38,515 bases of DNA from Pseudoxanthomonas suwonensis J47 (GTDB taxonomy: Bacteria; Pseudomonadota; Gammaproteobacteria; Xanthomonadales; Xanthomonadaceae): NCBI RefSeq assembly GCF_000513955.1, contig NZ_AZUZ01000011.1, positions 1 through 38,515 on the forward strand. The letters are read 5' to 3'. The notes under the pieces were generated by a model. It had not been told where the DNA came from. It did no database searches and saw only the letters and a list, made by a program, of their open reading frames with translations. The position numbers were made by a program, and so were the translations under genes. Every line of letters begins with the position of its first letter. Position 1 is the first letter of the stretch. Below are positions 15,099 to 23,421 of this stretch, one piece after another.

Positions 15099-15188
15099 GT
15101 AGGAGCCGGCTTGCCGGCGACCGCGACGTCGGCGCAGGCGACGCCATCCTGGTTCCGACGACCGTGTCGCCGGCAAGCCGGCTCTTAC
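15099..15188. repeat. Paired REP palindrome, copy B
   Basis: The second 90-bp copy of the element at 7722-7811, in the same orientation: GTAGGAGCCGGCTTGCCGGC arm, a conserved centre with GCGACGTCGGC and GGTTCCGACGACC, and the inverted arm ending GGCTCTTAC. It lies between the fructosamine-kinase remnant and the zapE stop, within 15039-15312. I see no gene in that gap. Confidence 0.85.
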
Positions 15189-15312
15189 AGAAGGCGGGCA
15201 CGAAACCACGGCCCCGGCGCACGAGAGGTTTCCCGGGAGCACCGCCTTCGGCCACTCCTCAGAACGCGGCGGCATTCAGCCGGGTGACGCCCGCCAGTGC
15301 CGCGTCGGCGCT

Positions 15313-16413
15313 TCAGCCGCGATGCGTGCGCGCCAGGTACTCGGCGCTCTGCATCTCGATCAGGCGCGAGGCGGTGCGTTCGAAGGCGCCGGCCAGGCGG
15401 GTGCCGGCGTACAGCGCCACCGGCGCGGCGGCGGCGGTGCAGACCAGGGTCACCTGGCGGTCGTAGAGTTCGTCGACCAGGTTGACGAAGCGGCGAGCGG
15501 CGTCCTCGTTGCCGGCGTCGAAGCGGGGGATGCCGCCGAGCAGCACCACCTGGAACTCGCGCGCGATCTCGATGTAGTCGGCGGTCGAGCGCGGGCCCTC
15601 GCACAGCTCGGCGAAGTCGAACCAGGCCACGCCGGCGGCGCGGGCGCGCACGGCGACCGCGCGGCCCTCGATCTCCAGCGTTCCGCCGCGCACCGGCGCA
15701 TCGCCCGCCAGCGCGTGCCAGCGTTCCTGCAGCCAGGGCTCGCTGCCGGCGTCCAGCGGCTGCCGGTACACCGGCGAACGGGTGAGCGCTCGCAGCCGGT
15801 AGTCCTCGCGGCCGTCGGCCGCCAGTTCCACGCAGTGCGCGCGCAGCTGCGCGATCGCCGGCAGGAAGCGCTCGCGCTGCAGGCCGTCGCGGTACAGGTG
15901 CTGCGGCGCGGTGTTGGAGGTGGTCACCAGGGTCACGCCCTCGGCGAACAGCCGTTCCAGCAGGCGGCCCAGCAGCATCGCGTCGCCGATGTCGGTGACG
16001 AAGAACTCGTCCAGCACCAGCACCCGCAGGCTGGCGCGCCATTCGCGCGCGATCCGCGCCAGCGGGTCGGCCTGGCCGGCGTGGACCCGCAGCTGCTCGT
16101 GCACGCCGCGCATGAAGCGATGGAAATGGGTGCGCTGCTTCTGCGCCAGCGGCAGGCCGTCGTAGAACAGGTCGACCAGGAAGGTCTTGCCGCGGCCGAC
16201 GCCGCCCCACAGGTACAGGCCCTTCACCGGCGCCGGACGCCGGCCCAGCCCGAGGCGGGCCAGGAAACCGGTCGGCGTGGCTTCCAGCAACTGGCGGTGG
16301 ATGCGGTCCAGCTCGCGCAGCGCGGCGTGCTGCGCGGGATCGTCGCGCCAGCGCCCGGCGGCGGCACCCTCGGCATAGGCCTGCGACGGCAGGCGCGTGG
16401 CGGCCGCGCTCAT
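15313..16413 (-). CDS. zapE: Cell division ATPase ZapE (AFG1-like)
   Basis: A 366-residue AAA-type P-loop ATPase that acts at the FtsZ ring late in division. Walker A is GGVGRGKT (about residue 70), Walker B VLVLDEFFVTD, sensor region VTTSNTAPQHLY. The remaining sequence (LLGGIPRF, RFVNLVDELYDR) is typical of AFG1/ZapE. Length is normal. The start is the ATG that overlaps the stop of the upstream hydrolase gene (ATGA). The open frame continues upstream only as a shadow of that gene. The pair form a two-gene operon. Confidence 0.93.
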   Translation of the reverse strand: MSAAATRLPSQAYAEGAAAGRWRDDPAQHAALRELDRIHRQLLEATPTGFLARLGLGRRPAPVKGLYLWGGVGRGKTFLVDLFYDGLPLAQKQRTHFHRFMRGVHEQLRVHAGQADPLARIAREWRASLRVLVLDEFFVTDIGDAMLLGRLLERLFAEGVTLVTTSNTAPQHLYRDGLQRERFLPAIAQLRAHCVELAADGREDYRLRALTRSPVYRQPLDAGSEPWLQERWHALAGDAPVRGGTLEIEGRAVAVRARAAGVAWFDFAELCEGPRSTADYIEIAREFQVVLLGGIPRFDAGNEDAARRFVNLVDELYDRQVTLVCTAAAAPVALYAGTRLAGAFERTASRLIEMQSAEYLARTHRG

Positions 16414-17075
16414 GCCTGCGGCAACCACGCCTTCACTTCGTGCTGGATGGCGCCACGCAGGTCGATCAGCTTGCGGTGGAAGAAGTGGCTGGTGTCGACC
16501 ATGCGCACCAGCTGCGGCTTGCGCGGCAGGCCGTCGATCCAGTCGTAGACCGCCTGCGGGTCGACGATCTCGTCGGCATCGCCCTGCACGACCAGCCATG
16601 GCACTTCCGGTACTTCGATCGGGCCGAAGTCCCAGCCGCGCCCGCTGGCCGGCGGCGCGATCGAGATCAGCGCATCCGGCTGCAGCCCGGCGGCGGCGGA
16701 CAGGGTCACGTACGAGCCGAAGCTGAAACCGGCCAGCCACAGCGCGTCGGCCGGGCGCGCCGCGCGCACCCAGTCGACCACCGCGCGCAGGTCCTCGCGT
16801 TCGCCGACGCCATGGTCGAAGGCGCCTTCGGAGGCGCCGGTGCCGCGGAAGTTGAAGCGGACGGTGGTGGCGCCCAGCTCGCGCAGCGCGCGGGCGACCA
16901 TGGTCACCACCTTGTTGTGCATGGTGCCGCCCTCGGTGGGCAGCGGATGGCAGACCACCGCCGTCAGCGCGCGCGCGTCGGCGGGATCGGGCAGGTCGAC
17001 GGCGACTTCGAGCGCGCCGGCCGGTCCGTCGAGCAGCAGCGTGCCCGACTCGGTGGGGAAGGGGGGATTGGCCAT
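16410..17075 (-). CDS. Alpha/beta hydrolase, COG2945 type
   Basis: A 221-residue serine hydrolase of unknown substrate. It has the oxyanion region CHPLPTEGGTMHNKVV, RFNFRGTGASEG, nucleophile GFSFGSYV, acid GDADEIVD and catalytic His in DTSHFFHRKL. It ends in a 4-base overlap with zapE. The start is ambiguous between ATG 17081 and ATG 17075. No Shine-Dalgarno is present. A TACAAT hexamer (17082-17087) ends 6 bases before the second ATG, which points to a leaderless start at 17075. Confidence 0.88.
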   Translation of the reverse strand: MANPPFPTESGTLLLDGPAGALEVAVDLPDPADARALTAVVCHPLPTEGGTMHNKVVTMVARALRELGATTVRFNFRGTGASEGAFDHGVGEREDLRAVVDWVRAARPADALWLAGFSFGSYVTLSAAAGLQPDALISIAPPASGRGWDFGPIEVPEVPWLVVQGDADEIVDPQAVYDWIDGLPRKPQLVRMVDTSHFFHRKLIDLRGAIQHEVKAWLPQA

Positions 17076-17245
17076 GGGCATATTGTACGGCGCGGCTGTC
17101 GGGCCTCCGTAGGCAAGCCCCTCTGCCTCCGGGTGAGGCGGCATGCCTGCGTGCCGCTGGCGCGGAGCGGGGGTTGGGAAGAGGGTTTGTGTCCCGACGA
17201 CGGTCGGCACTTCCACGTAGCCGGGCTTCCTACCCTCACCCCCGG

Positions 17246-17267
17246 CCCCTCTCCCGGGGGAGAGGGG
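17246..17267. repeat. CCCCTCTCCC palindrome (dispersed repeat type)
   Basis: CCCCTCTCCC and GGGAGAGGGG are perfect inverted arms with a GG centre, preceded by CCCTCACCCCCGG. It sits between divergently transcribed genes, so it cannot serve as a terminator for either. It resembles a widespread gammaproteobacterial intergenic palindrome. Only one copy is seen here. Confidence 0.5.
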
Positions 17268-17332
17268 AGGGCAGTCGGGGTCCAGACATGGGTGCGGCCA
17301 TACAATGGCCGCCCCTTCCACGGCACGCCGCC

Positions 17333-18193
17333 ATGCACTTCATCCTGCTGAGCATGACCTGCAGCGTGCTGGTCTCGGTGCTGCTCAAACTGGCGCCGCG
17401 GCGGGGCTGGGACGTGGGCCAGATGGTCACCTGGAACTACCTGGGCGCGGCCATGCTCAGCGCCTGGCTGCTGCGTCCGCCGCCGGCCGCGCTGCGCCAC
17501 GGCGACGCGCCCTGGCCGGAGCTGCTGGCGCTGGCCGTCGTCCTGCCGACCCTGTTCCTCGTGCTGGCCGCGGCGGTGCGCCGCACCGGCATCGTCCGCA
17601 GCGATGTCGCCCAGCGCCTGTCGCTGCTGCTGTCGCTGGGCGCGGCCTTCCTGCTGTTCGGCGAACAAGCCGGGGCGATGAAACTGGCCGGACTCGCCCT
17701 GGGCCTGTGCGCGGTGGTCGGCATCCTCGCCCGCCCGGACACGCATGCGGCGCCGGACCGGCGCGGCTGGATGCTGCTGCTGGCAGTGTGGATCGGCTTC
17801 GCCGTGGTCGACGTGCTGCTCAAGCGGCTGGCCGTGGCCGGCACGCCGGCGACCGCCGCGCTGCAGGTGGCCTTCGTCCTGGCCTTCCTCGGCATGCTGC
17901 TGTGGCAGGGCTGGCGGCGGGTGCGCCACGGCGTGCGCCCGGGCCTGCGCCACATCGCCGCCGGCCTGCTGCTGGGCCTGCTCAACTTCGGCAACATCGT
18001 GTTCTACGTGCGCGCCCACCAGTCGCTGCCGGAGAGCCCGGCGGTGGTGTTCGCCAGCATGAACATCGGCGTGGTGGTGCTGGGCACCGCGGTCGGCGTG
18101 CTGGCCTTCGGCGAGAAGACTTCCACCCTCAACCGGATCGCCATCGCGCTGGCGGTGCTGGCGATCGGGCTGATCTCGCTGGCGCCACGCTAG
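17333..18193 (+). CDS. DMT-family (EamA) membrane transporter
   Basis: A 286-residue polytopic inner-membrane protein with about ten hydrophobic helices arranged as two EamA-like halves (1-140 and 145-286). It is a drug/metabolite transporter superfamily member, and the substrate cannot be predicted. Segments such as DVAQRLSLLLSLGAAFLLFGE and the repeat-half equivalent VVFASMNIGVVVLG followed by LAFGEKTSTLNRIAI show the typical internal duplication ending in a conserved Glu. The start is the ATG giving MHFILLSMTC. TACAAT at 17301-17306 is a likely -10 element. Confidence 0.85.
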   Translation: MHFILLSMTCSVLVSVLLKLAPRRGWDVGQMVTWNYLGAAMLSAWLLRPPPAALRHGDAPWPELLALAVVLPTLFLVLAAAVRRTGIVRSDVAQRLSLLLSLGAAFLLFGEQAGAMKLAGLALGLCAVVGILARPDTHAAPDRRGWMLLLAVWIGFAVVDVLLKRLAVAGTPATAALQVAFVLAFLGMLLWQGWRRVRHGVRPGLRHIAAGLLLGLLNFGNIVFYVRAHQSLPESPAVVFASMNIGVVVLGTAVGVLAFGEKTSTLNRIAIALAVLAIGLISLAPR

Positions 18194-18252
18194 CAACCGC
18201 TTCCCGGGCGCCGCTCGGCCGGCGTTGGGGAAGCAGCCCCTAGAATGTGCGC

Positions 18253-19077
18253 ATGAGTACGCCGCACGAATCCAGCCTCGGCCGCGAGGTCGCCTACCCC
18301 ACCCGCTACGAGCCGGGCCTGCTGTTCCCGATCCCGCGCGCCGGCGCGCGCGCCGAACTGGGCCTGGCGACGGGCGACGCCCTGCCGTTCGCCGGCCACG
18401 ACCGCTGGCACGCGTACGAGCTGAGCTGGCTGGACGGGCGCGGCAAGCCCTGCGTGGCCACCGCCACCGTGCAGGTACCGGCCAGCTCGCCGAACCTGGT
18501 CGAGTCGAAGTCGCTCAAGCTCTACCTCAACTCGCTCAATGCGCACCGCTTCGACAGCGCGGAAGCGGTGCTGGCATGCATCGCTGGCGACCTGTCGCGC
18601 AGCGCCGGCGCACCGGTGACGGTGGCCTTGGGCCTGCCGCCGATGGCTGCCGCCGCGGACGACGAAGGCGAATCGCTGGATGCGATCGAGGCCGACTTCG
18701 ACCGCTACGGCCCGCCCGATGCCACGCTGCTGTCGGCCCGGGCCGGCGACATCGTCGAGGAGCACCTGCAGTCTTCGCTGCTGAAATCCAACTGCCCGGT
18801 CACCGGCCAGCCGGACTGGGCCAGCGTGCACCTGCGCTACCGCGGCCCGCGCATCGACCGCACCGGGCTGCTGCGTTACCTGGTGAGCTTCCGCGAGCAC
18901 GCCGAATTCCACGAGCAGTGCGTGGAGCGCATCTTCCTCGACGTGCTGCGCCGGTGCGCGCCGCAGAGCCTGTCGGTGGAAGCGCGCTACACGCGTCGCG
19001 GCGGCCTCGACATCAATCCCTGGCGCGGCACTGCCGACACCACGCCGCCGCCTGCGCGACGCGACGAGCGCCAGTAA
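18253..19077 (+). CDS. queF: NADPH-dependent preQ0 reductase
   Basis: A 274-residue long-form QueF that reduces 7-cyano-7-deazaguanine to preQ1 in queuosine synthesis. The E-S-K-S-x-K-x-Y substrate motif is in [14 protein letters not shown] (about residue 80). The catalytic Cys is in [14 protein letters not shown], followed by the partner Asp and the [17 protein letters not shown] helix with the active-site His and Glu. It is the bimodular E. coli type. A -10-like TAGAAT (18241-18246) ends 6 bases before the ATG without any Shine-Dalgarno, suggesting a leaderless mRNA. An in-frame GTG two codons earlier is the alternative start. Confidence 0.95.
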   Translation: MSTPHESSLGREVAYPTRYEPGLLFPIPRAGARAELGLATGDALPFAGHDRWHAYELSWLDGRGKPCVATATVQVPASSPNLVESKSLKLYLNSLNAHRFDSAEAVLACIAGDLSRSAGAPVTVALGLPPMAAAADDEGESLDAIEADFDRYGPPDATLLSARAGDIVEEHLQSSLLKSNCPVTGQPDWASVHLRYRGPRIDRTGLLRYLVSFREHAEFHEQCVERIFLDVLRRCAPQSLSVEARYTRRGGLDINPWRGTADTTPPPARRDERQ

Positions 19078-19189
19078 GCGCGTCGCCCGCGACGGGCGAC
19101 ACGCTCCAATGAATGTTTCACGAGCCCCGGATACTTTGTTAACAGGGGCTGTGAGACGGTGGCCGCGCCTTCCGAACCGGGCCACGCGC

Positions 19190-19489
19190 ATGAGCAACGG
19201 CAACAAGCCGGACTTCTCCAACGTGCAGGGCGGTGTCCGCAGCACCGAGGGCGAGCGTGCCGATTTCGGCAACGTCCAGGGCGGCGTGCGCTCCACCGAG
19301 GAGATCGTCAACCCGCCGGAACAGACGTACACGGTCGCCAAGGGCGACACGCTGTCGGCCATCGCGAAGCAGTTCTACGGCAAGGCCAGCGCCTGGCCAC
19401 GGATATTCGACGCCAACCGCGACCAGCTCGACGATCCGGACCGGATCCAACCCGGCCAGGTGCTGAAGATCCCGCCGGCGAAGGACTGA
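19190..19489 (+). CDS. LysM domain protein with N-terminal tandem repeat
   Basis: A 99-residue protein. Residues 8-24 and 25-41 are a tandem 17-residue repeat around [13 protein letters not shown], also visible in the DNA as a 51-base period. A C-terminal LysM domain (about 48-97) has [27 protein letters not shown] and [10 protein letters not shown]. There is no signal peptide, as in the cytoplasmic K+-binding protein Kbp (YgaU), whose LysM half it resembles. The BON domain of Kbp is absent. Upstream, AGCCCC/GGGGCT arms flank TGTTAACA near 19125-19150. A lipoprotein gene follows 39 bases later. Confidence 0.85.
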   Translation: MSNGNKPDFSNVQGGVRSTEGERADFGNVQGGVRSTEEIVNPPEQTYTVAKGDTLSAIAKQFYGKASAWPRIFDANRDQLDDPDRIQPGQVLKIPPAKD

Positions 19490-19528
19490 CGTCCACCGCG
19501 CCGCTCCGTGCCCAACAAGGACCCCGAC

Positions 19529-20020
19529 ATGAGCCGCAACCGCCTGCTGTATCCCCTTTCCGCCGCGCTGGCCGCCACGCTCGCCCTGTCGGCATGCAAG
19601 AAGTCCGAGCCCGCTCCGCCGCCCGCGCCCGCAGAAACGGCGCCGGTCGCCACGCCGATGGAGCCGGCCGCACCGGCCACCGCCGCGAGCGTCACCAGCG
19701 TCGATCTCGGCAACAGCGTCGGTCCCGACAACCGCGTCGCCGCGTCGGCTACCACCTTCGCGCCGAACGACACCATCTACGCCGCGGTGACCACGCGCAC
19801 CGCCGATGCCGCCGCCACCGTGCCCGGCCAGCTTTCCGCGCGCTGGACCTACCAGGACGGCCAGACCGTGCACGAGGAAAGCCGCGACCTGAACCTGACC
19901 GGCGACGGCGTGACCACGTTCCAGATCAGCAAGCCCGACGGCTTCCCGGCCGGGCGCTACAAGGTCGAAATCTCCCTCGACGGGTCGGTGGTCCAGTCGA
20001 AGGAGTTCGAGGTGAAGTAG
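19529..20020 (+). CDS. Lipoprotein of unknown function
   Basis: A 163-residue secreted lipoprotein. The signal peptide ends in the lipobox LALSAC (Cys about residue 23), followed by a Pro/Ala linker and a C-terminal beta-rich domain (about 60-163) with TFAPNDTIYAAVTT, LSARWTYQDGQTVHEESRD and PAGRYKVEISLDG. The last part looks like an immunoglobulin-like or extracellular sensor fold. No enzymatic motif is visible. The start at MSRNRLLYPL is preceded by AAGGA. A strong terminator follows at 20072. Confidence 0.82.
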   Translation: MSRNRLLYPLSAALAATLALSACKKSEPAPPPAPAETAPVATPMEPAAPATAASVTSVDLGNSVGPDNRVAASATTFAPNDTIYAAVTTRTADAAATVPGQLSARWTYQDGQTVHEESRDLNLTGDGVTTFQISKPDGFPAGRYKVEISLDGSVVQSKEFEVK

Positions 20021-20071
20021 GGAAGGACGGCTCTCTCTCCTGCTCTCTCTCCCAGCAGGGCGAGTCAGATT

Positions 20072-20101
20072 GGGCGCGGTGCGAACCGCGCCCTCTTTTT
20101 T
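20072..20101 (+). terminator. Intrinsic terminator after lipoprotein gene
   Basis: GGGCGCGGT (20072-20080), loop GCGA, ACCGCGCCC (20085-20093), then TCTTTTTTGG. This is a classical GC stem with a T-run, closing the LysM-lipoprotein unit. Confidence 0.9.
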
Positions 20102-20160
20102 GGCCCTTGATTCCCCCGGTCGCGGCCGCCATGGAAGAGGTTCGAACCATGGGAGCGCCC

Positions 20161-20940
20161 ATGCCAGACCATCCATCGCCGCCTGCGCCCGATCCCGCCA
20201 GCGACCGCCGGCGCCTGCTGTTCGCCTTCAACTGCAGCCTCGGCTTCGTCCTGCTGCTGGTCGTGGTCGCGGCAATGCAGGCGCGGCTGCCGGTGGCGGC
20301 GATGTCGGTCACGCCCGGCACGCTGGCCGGCCTGCCCGGCCTGCTTACCGCGCCGCTGCTGCACGGCTCGGCCGCGCACCTGGCCGCCAACGCGACCGCG
20401 CTGCTGATCCTCGGCACGCTTGCTGGCAGCGTCTATCCGCGCGCCACCGTGCGCGCGCTGCCGCTGATGTGGCTGGGCTCCGGACTGGGCGCGTGGCTGC
20501 TGGGCGAACCCGGTTCGCACCACCTCGGCGCCAGCGGCGTGACCCACGGCCTGATGTTCCTGGTGACCACGCTGGGCCTGCTGCGCCGCGACCGTCCCTC
20601 GATCGCGGCGGGCATGATCGCGATGCTGTTCTATGGCGGCTCGGTGCTGACCGTGCTGCCGCATGGCGATGGAATTTCCTGGCAGTCGCACCTGGGCGGC
20701 GCCATTGCCGGCACCGTCTCCGCGCTGCTGTTCCGCCGCCTCGATCCGCTGCCGCCACGCAAGCGCTACAGCTGGGAAATCGAGGAAGAGGAGCAGGCAC
20801 TGCAGGCGCGCGAAGAGCACGACACCTTCGAGCTTCCACCGCCGCGCGACGTGCCGGTGCTGTGGCGGCGCGAGGACGACGACGGCCCCGGCCAGGTGCT
20901 GCCGTTCCGCCCACGGTCGCCGCGCACGCCGCCGGATTGA
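20161..20940 (+). CDS. Rhomboid-family intramembrane serine protease
   Basis: About 259 residues with six predicted helices. It has the rhomboid HGSAAHLAANATALLILG motif (HxxxxHxxxN), the nucleophile Ser in HHLGASGVTHG (GxSG) and the catalytic His in SHLGGAIAG, so it should be active. It cleaves membrane proteins within or near the bilayer, and the substrates are unknown. A charged cytoplasmic tail (about residues 200-259, RKRYSWEIEEEEQAL onward) follows. The start is ambiguous: ATG 20161 has GGGAG 6 bases upstream, while ATG 20149 has GAAGAGG. Confidence 0.88.
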   Translation: MPDHPSPPAPDPASDRRRLLFAFNCSLGFVLLLVVVAAMQARLPVAAMSVTPGTLAGLPGLLTAPLLHGSAAHLAANATALLILGTLAGSVYPRATVRALPLMWLGSGLGAWLLGEPGSHHLGASGVTHGLMFLVTTLGLLRRDRPSIAAGMIAMLFYGGSVLTVLPHGDGISWQSHLGGAIAGTVSALLFRRLDPLPPRKRYSWEIEEEEQALQAREEHDTFELPPPRDVPVLWRREDDDGPGQVLPFRPRSPRTPPD

Positions 20941-21015
20941 GCCGCATCCGCCGCGGTGGCTGCGGCCGCGAAGCTTCCATCGATCGCTGCACACGGGGCA
21001 TCATGCCGCCCGGAT

Positions 21016-21045
21016 GAGGCCGGGACCGTCCGCGGTCCCGGCCTC
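21016..21045. terminator. Long GC hairpin between rhomboid and phosphatase genes
   Basis: A 13-bp stem GAGGCCGGGACCG / CGGTCCCGGCCTC with a TCCG loop. No T-run follows, so termination is not certain. It separates two plus-strand genes. Confidence 0.5.
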
Positions 21046-21067
21046 CCTGCTACCCGGAGAACCCCGC

Positions 21068-21937
21068 ATGTCGTTCCGTCTGTCGCGCCTGGCCGCGGCT
21101 TCGCTGTTCCTCGTCCTTGGCGCCTGCGCCACCACCGCCGCGCCGCCCGCCGCGGAACCGGCGACCACGCCGGGCATGCCCGCCGCCGCGGACATGCCCG
21201 AGCTGCGCCCGGGCTTCATCGCCGGCTACCTGGCCACCGCCGCGCTGCCCGACAGCCTCGCCCTGGTACCTGCGCCGCCGGCCGCCGGCAGCGCCGCGCT
21301 GGAACAGGACCACGCGGTGATGCGCGCGGCGCTGGCGCTGCGTGACACCCCGCGCTTCGAACAGGCGCGGCTCGACGCCGACCTGCACTTCCCGTTCGCG
21401 GCCGGCACCTTCGCCTGCGCGCTGGGCACCGACATCACCGAGCAGGACACCCCGGCCACCTGGCGCCTGCTGCGCCGCTCGCTGGCCGACGCCGCCGCGT
21501 CCACGCGCAAGGCCAAGAAGCACTACGAGCGCCCGCGTCCGTTCGTGGAGAACGCCGCGCCGACCTGCACGCCGGAGGACGAGGAAGCGCTGCGCAGCAA
21601 CGGCTCGTATCCGTCCGGCCACACCACGATCGGCTGGATGTGGGCGCTGGTGCTGTCGCAGGCGGTGCCCGAGCGCACCACCGCTCTGCTGGCGCGCGGC
21701 CGCAACTTCGGCGAAAGCCGCCTGGTGTGCAACGTGCACTGGCAGAGCGACGTGCTGCAGGGCCGCTTCATGGCCGCCGGCACCTTCGCCCGCCTGCAGT
21801 CGCACCCGGAGTTCCGCGCCGACATGGCCGCCGCCACCGACGAGCTGGCCACCCGCGCCGGCCGCGGCACGGTGACCCAGCGCGACTGCGGCGCCGAGGC
21901 GGCGGCGCTGGCCCAGGCGCTGGAAGGCGTGCTCTGA
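21068..21937 (+). CDS. Class A acid phosphatase (PAP2 family), lipoprotein
   Basis: A 289-residue non-specific acid phosphatase, related to PhoN. The PAP2 signature is complete: KKHYERPRP (KxxxxxxRP), GSYPSGHTT (PSGH) and SRLVCNVHWQSD (SRxxxxxHxxxD). The signal peptide ends in FLVLGAC, a lipobox, so it is likely membrane-anchored in the periplasm rather than free. A Pro/Ala-rich linker (about 22-45) follows. The start is MSFRLSRLAA with GGAGA 8 bases upstream. It hydrolyses phosphomonoesters. The natural substrate is unknown. Confidence 0.92.
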   Translation: MSFRLSRLAAASLFLVLGACATTAAPPAAEPATTPGMPAAADMPELRPGFIAGYLATAALPDSLALVPAPPAAGSAALEQDHAVMRAALALRDTPRFEQARLDADLHFPFAAGTFACALGTDITEQDTPATWRLLRRSLADAAASTRKAKKHYERPRPFVENAAPTCTPEDEEALRSNGSYPSGHTTIGWMWALVLSQAVPERTTALLARGRNFGESRLVCNVHWQSDVLQGRFMAAGTFARLQSHPEFRADMAAATDELATRAGRGTVTQRDCGAEAAALAQALEGVL

Positions 21938-21952
21938 CGCGACGGCGCCGGT

Positions 21953-22723
21953 TCAGTTGCCGGCCGGCGCCTCGCACCAGGCGATGAAGGCTTCGCTGCT
22001 GCTGGCGAAGCCGCGCACCCGCGCCAGTTCCCACGGCCGTTCGCAGCGGCCGGTGCGCGCGCACCAGCGGAAGCCGGCCGGCGCCAGGCAGCCATGCGCG
22101 TCGCGCTGGCCGCCGATGGCTTCCCGGTTCGCCGGCTTTGCGCCCCCTCCGCCGGCCTGCGCCGCTTCCACGCGTGGCGCTTCGGCCTGCTGCAGCCAGC
22201 GCTCGTGGCGGCCGGCCAGTTCGATCATCCGTGGCAGGAATTCCGGGTCGCCGCGCTTGACCGTGCGGTTGAGCGCGGCGCGGTCGATGAAGAACTGCTC
22301 GAAGCCGGCCGGGGTGATGGTCAGCACCGTCTTCACCGGGGTGGTGCCGGTATTGCCCTGGGCGTGGACCGCGCCTGGCGGGATCACCACGTGCGAGCCG
22401 GCCGGATACTCGCGCGTGCCTTCGGCGGTATCCACGGTCAGCGTGCCCTCGACCACGTAGTAGCGCTCCTCCATGGTGTCGTGGCGATGCCACGGCGTGC
22501 GGTAGCCGGGACCTTCGTCGAGCTCGATCACCGCGTAACGGCCGCCGGTGGCCTCGCCCGGCACCAGCAGGCGGTAGGTGCCGGCGTCGTAGGCCACCGC
22601 CGCCGCGTCGGCCGGCGCGACGCCGTGCACCGCAGCGCGCGCCGGGTCATCCGGTGCCTGCGCTGCAATCGCGCCACCCGCGAATCCCGTCGCCAGCAGC
22701 ATTGCCAGTCCGATCCTGCGCAT
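21953..22723 (-). CDS. Secreted cupin protein with C-terminal Cys-rich motif
   Basis: 256 residues. A signal peptide (about 1-21, ending GGAIAAQ) is followed by a cupin barrel. Cupin motif 1 is GYRTPWHRHDTMEERYYVVE (two His and Glu metal ligands) and motif 2 is GSHVVIPPGAVHAQGN. After a helical stretch (about 150-205), a separate C-terminal piece has CLAPAGFRWCARTGRCERPW followed by ELARVRGF, with regularly spaced Cys and Trp. Likely a periplasmic metal-binding protein with no assignable reaction. It is convergent with the phosphatase gene. Confidence 0.82.
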   Translation of the reverse strand: MRRIGLAMLLATGFAGGAIAAQAPDDPARAAVHGVAPADAAAVAYDAGTYRLLVPGEATGGRYAVIELDEGPGYRTPWHRHDTMEERYYVVEGTLTVDTAEGTREYPAGSHVVIPPGAVHAQGNTGTTPVKTVLTITPAGFEQFFIDRAALNRTVKRGDPEFLPRMIELAGRHERWLQQAEAPRVEAAQAGGGGAKPANREAIGGQRDAHGCLAPAGFRWCARTGRCERPWELARVRGFASSSEAFIAWCEAPAGN

Positions 22724-22864
22724 CGCCTTCCTCCGGTGGTGGGCATACGTAGCGGGTCAACGCGCCGGCGGCCGGTTGCCGGCCAGCGTCCATGGCCTGT
22801 GTACCCATGTACGCGAAGCGCGCCCGCAAAGTGGCAGGCCGTGACCTTGCCACTACCGCGGCGC

Positions 22865-23341
22865 TCAGCCCGGCAGCGGCAGCCCGCCGGACGCCTTCAC
22901 CGTGCGCAGCACGAAGCTGGAATTGACGTCGGCCACGCCGGAGGCGTTGAGCAGGCGGTCGAGCAGGAAGCGCGAGAAGTGCTCCAGGTCGCGCACGTAG
23001 ACGTGCAGCAGGTAATCCATGTCGCCGGTCAGGGCGTGGCAGGCGACGACCTCGTCCCAGTCCTGCACCGCCGCGACGAAGCGCTCGATCCCGGGGGCGC
23101 CGTGCTTTTCCAGCTGCACGCGGACGAAGGCCTGCAGGCCCAGGCCCAGCGCCTGCGGGTCCAGCCGGGCGCCGTAACCGGTGACCACGCCGCTGGCCTC
23201 CAGGCGCTGGATCCGGCGCAGGCAGGCCGAGGGCGACAGGTTCACCTGCGCGGCCAGGTCGGCATTGCTGGCGCGGCCCTCGCGCTGGAGCAGGGCCAGC
23301 AGGCGCAGATCGGTGCGGTCAAAGGCGGGAGTAGCAGCCAT
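22865..23341 (-). CDS. Lrp/AsnC family transcriptional regulator
   Basis: 158 residues: an N-terminal winged helix-turn-helix (about 8-60, DLRLLALLQREGRASNADLA then VNLSPSACLRRIQRLEASGV) and a C-terminal RAM/ligand-binding domain (about 70-150, VVACHALTGDMDYLLHVYV). It is divergent from phhA with a 126-bp shared control region that carries paired palindromes, so it probably responds to an aromatic amino acid and controls phhA and itself. That is inferred from position. The start is the ATG giving MAATPAFDRTD. Confidence 0.92.
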   Translation of the reverse strand: MAATPAFDRTDLRLLALLQREGRASNADLAAQVNLSPSACLRRIQRLEASGVVTGYGARLDPQALGLGLQAFVRVQLEKHGAPGIERFVAAVQDWDEVVACHALTGDMDYLLHVYVRDLEHFSRFLLDRLLNASGVADVNSSFVLRTVKASGGLPLPG

Positions 23342-23366
23342 TTGTTGCCCTGCAGCATCGGTTTCG

Positions 23367-23421
23367 TGCAACAAGATTGCAGGCGGGGCGCAGTTTCCTG
23401 CAACTTTGCAATCCCGTTGCG
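23367..23421. promoter_or_regulatory. Two palindromes in the lrp-phhA intergenic region
   Basis: TGCAA-CAAGA-TTGCA (23367-23381) is a perfect inverted repeat. TGCAA-TCCCG-TTGCG (23407-23421) matches it in 9 of 10 arm positions. Their centres are 40 bp apart, about four helical turns. An extra TGCAA lies at 23399-23403. The arrangement suits an octameric Lrp-like protein binding one face of the DNA between divergent genes. Confidence 0.6.

Noticed and set aside
17246-17267. Palindrome as a terminator
   Set aside because: It lies between divergent genes, so it follows neither. Kept only as a repeat.
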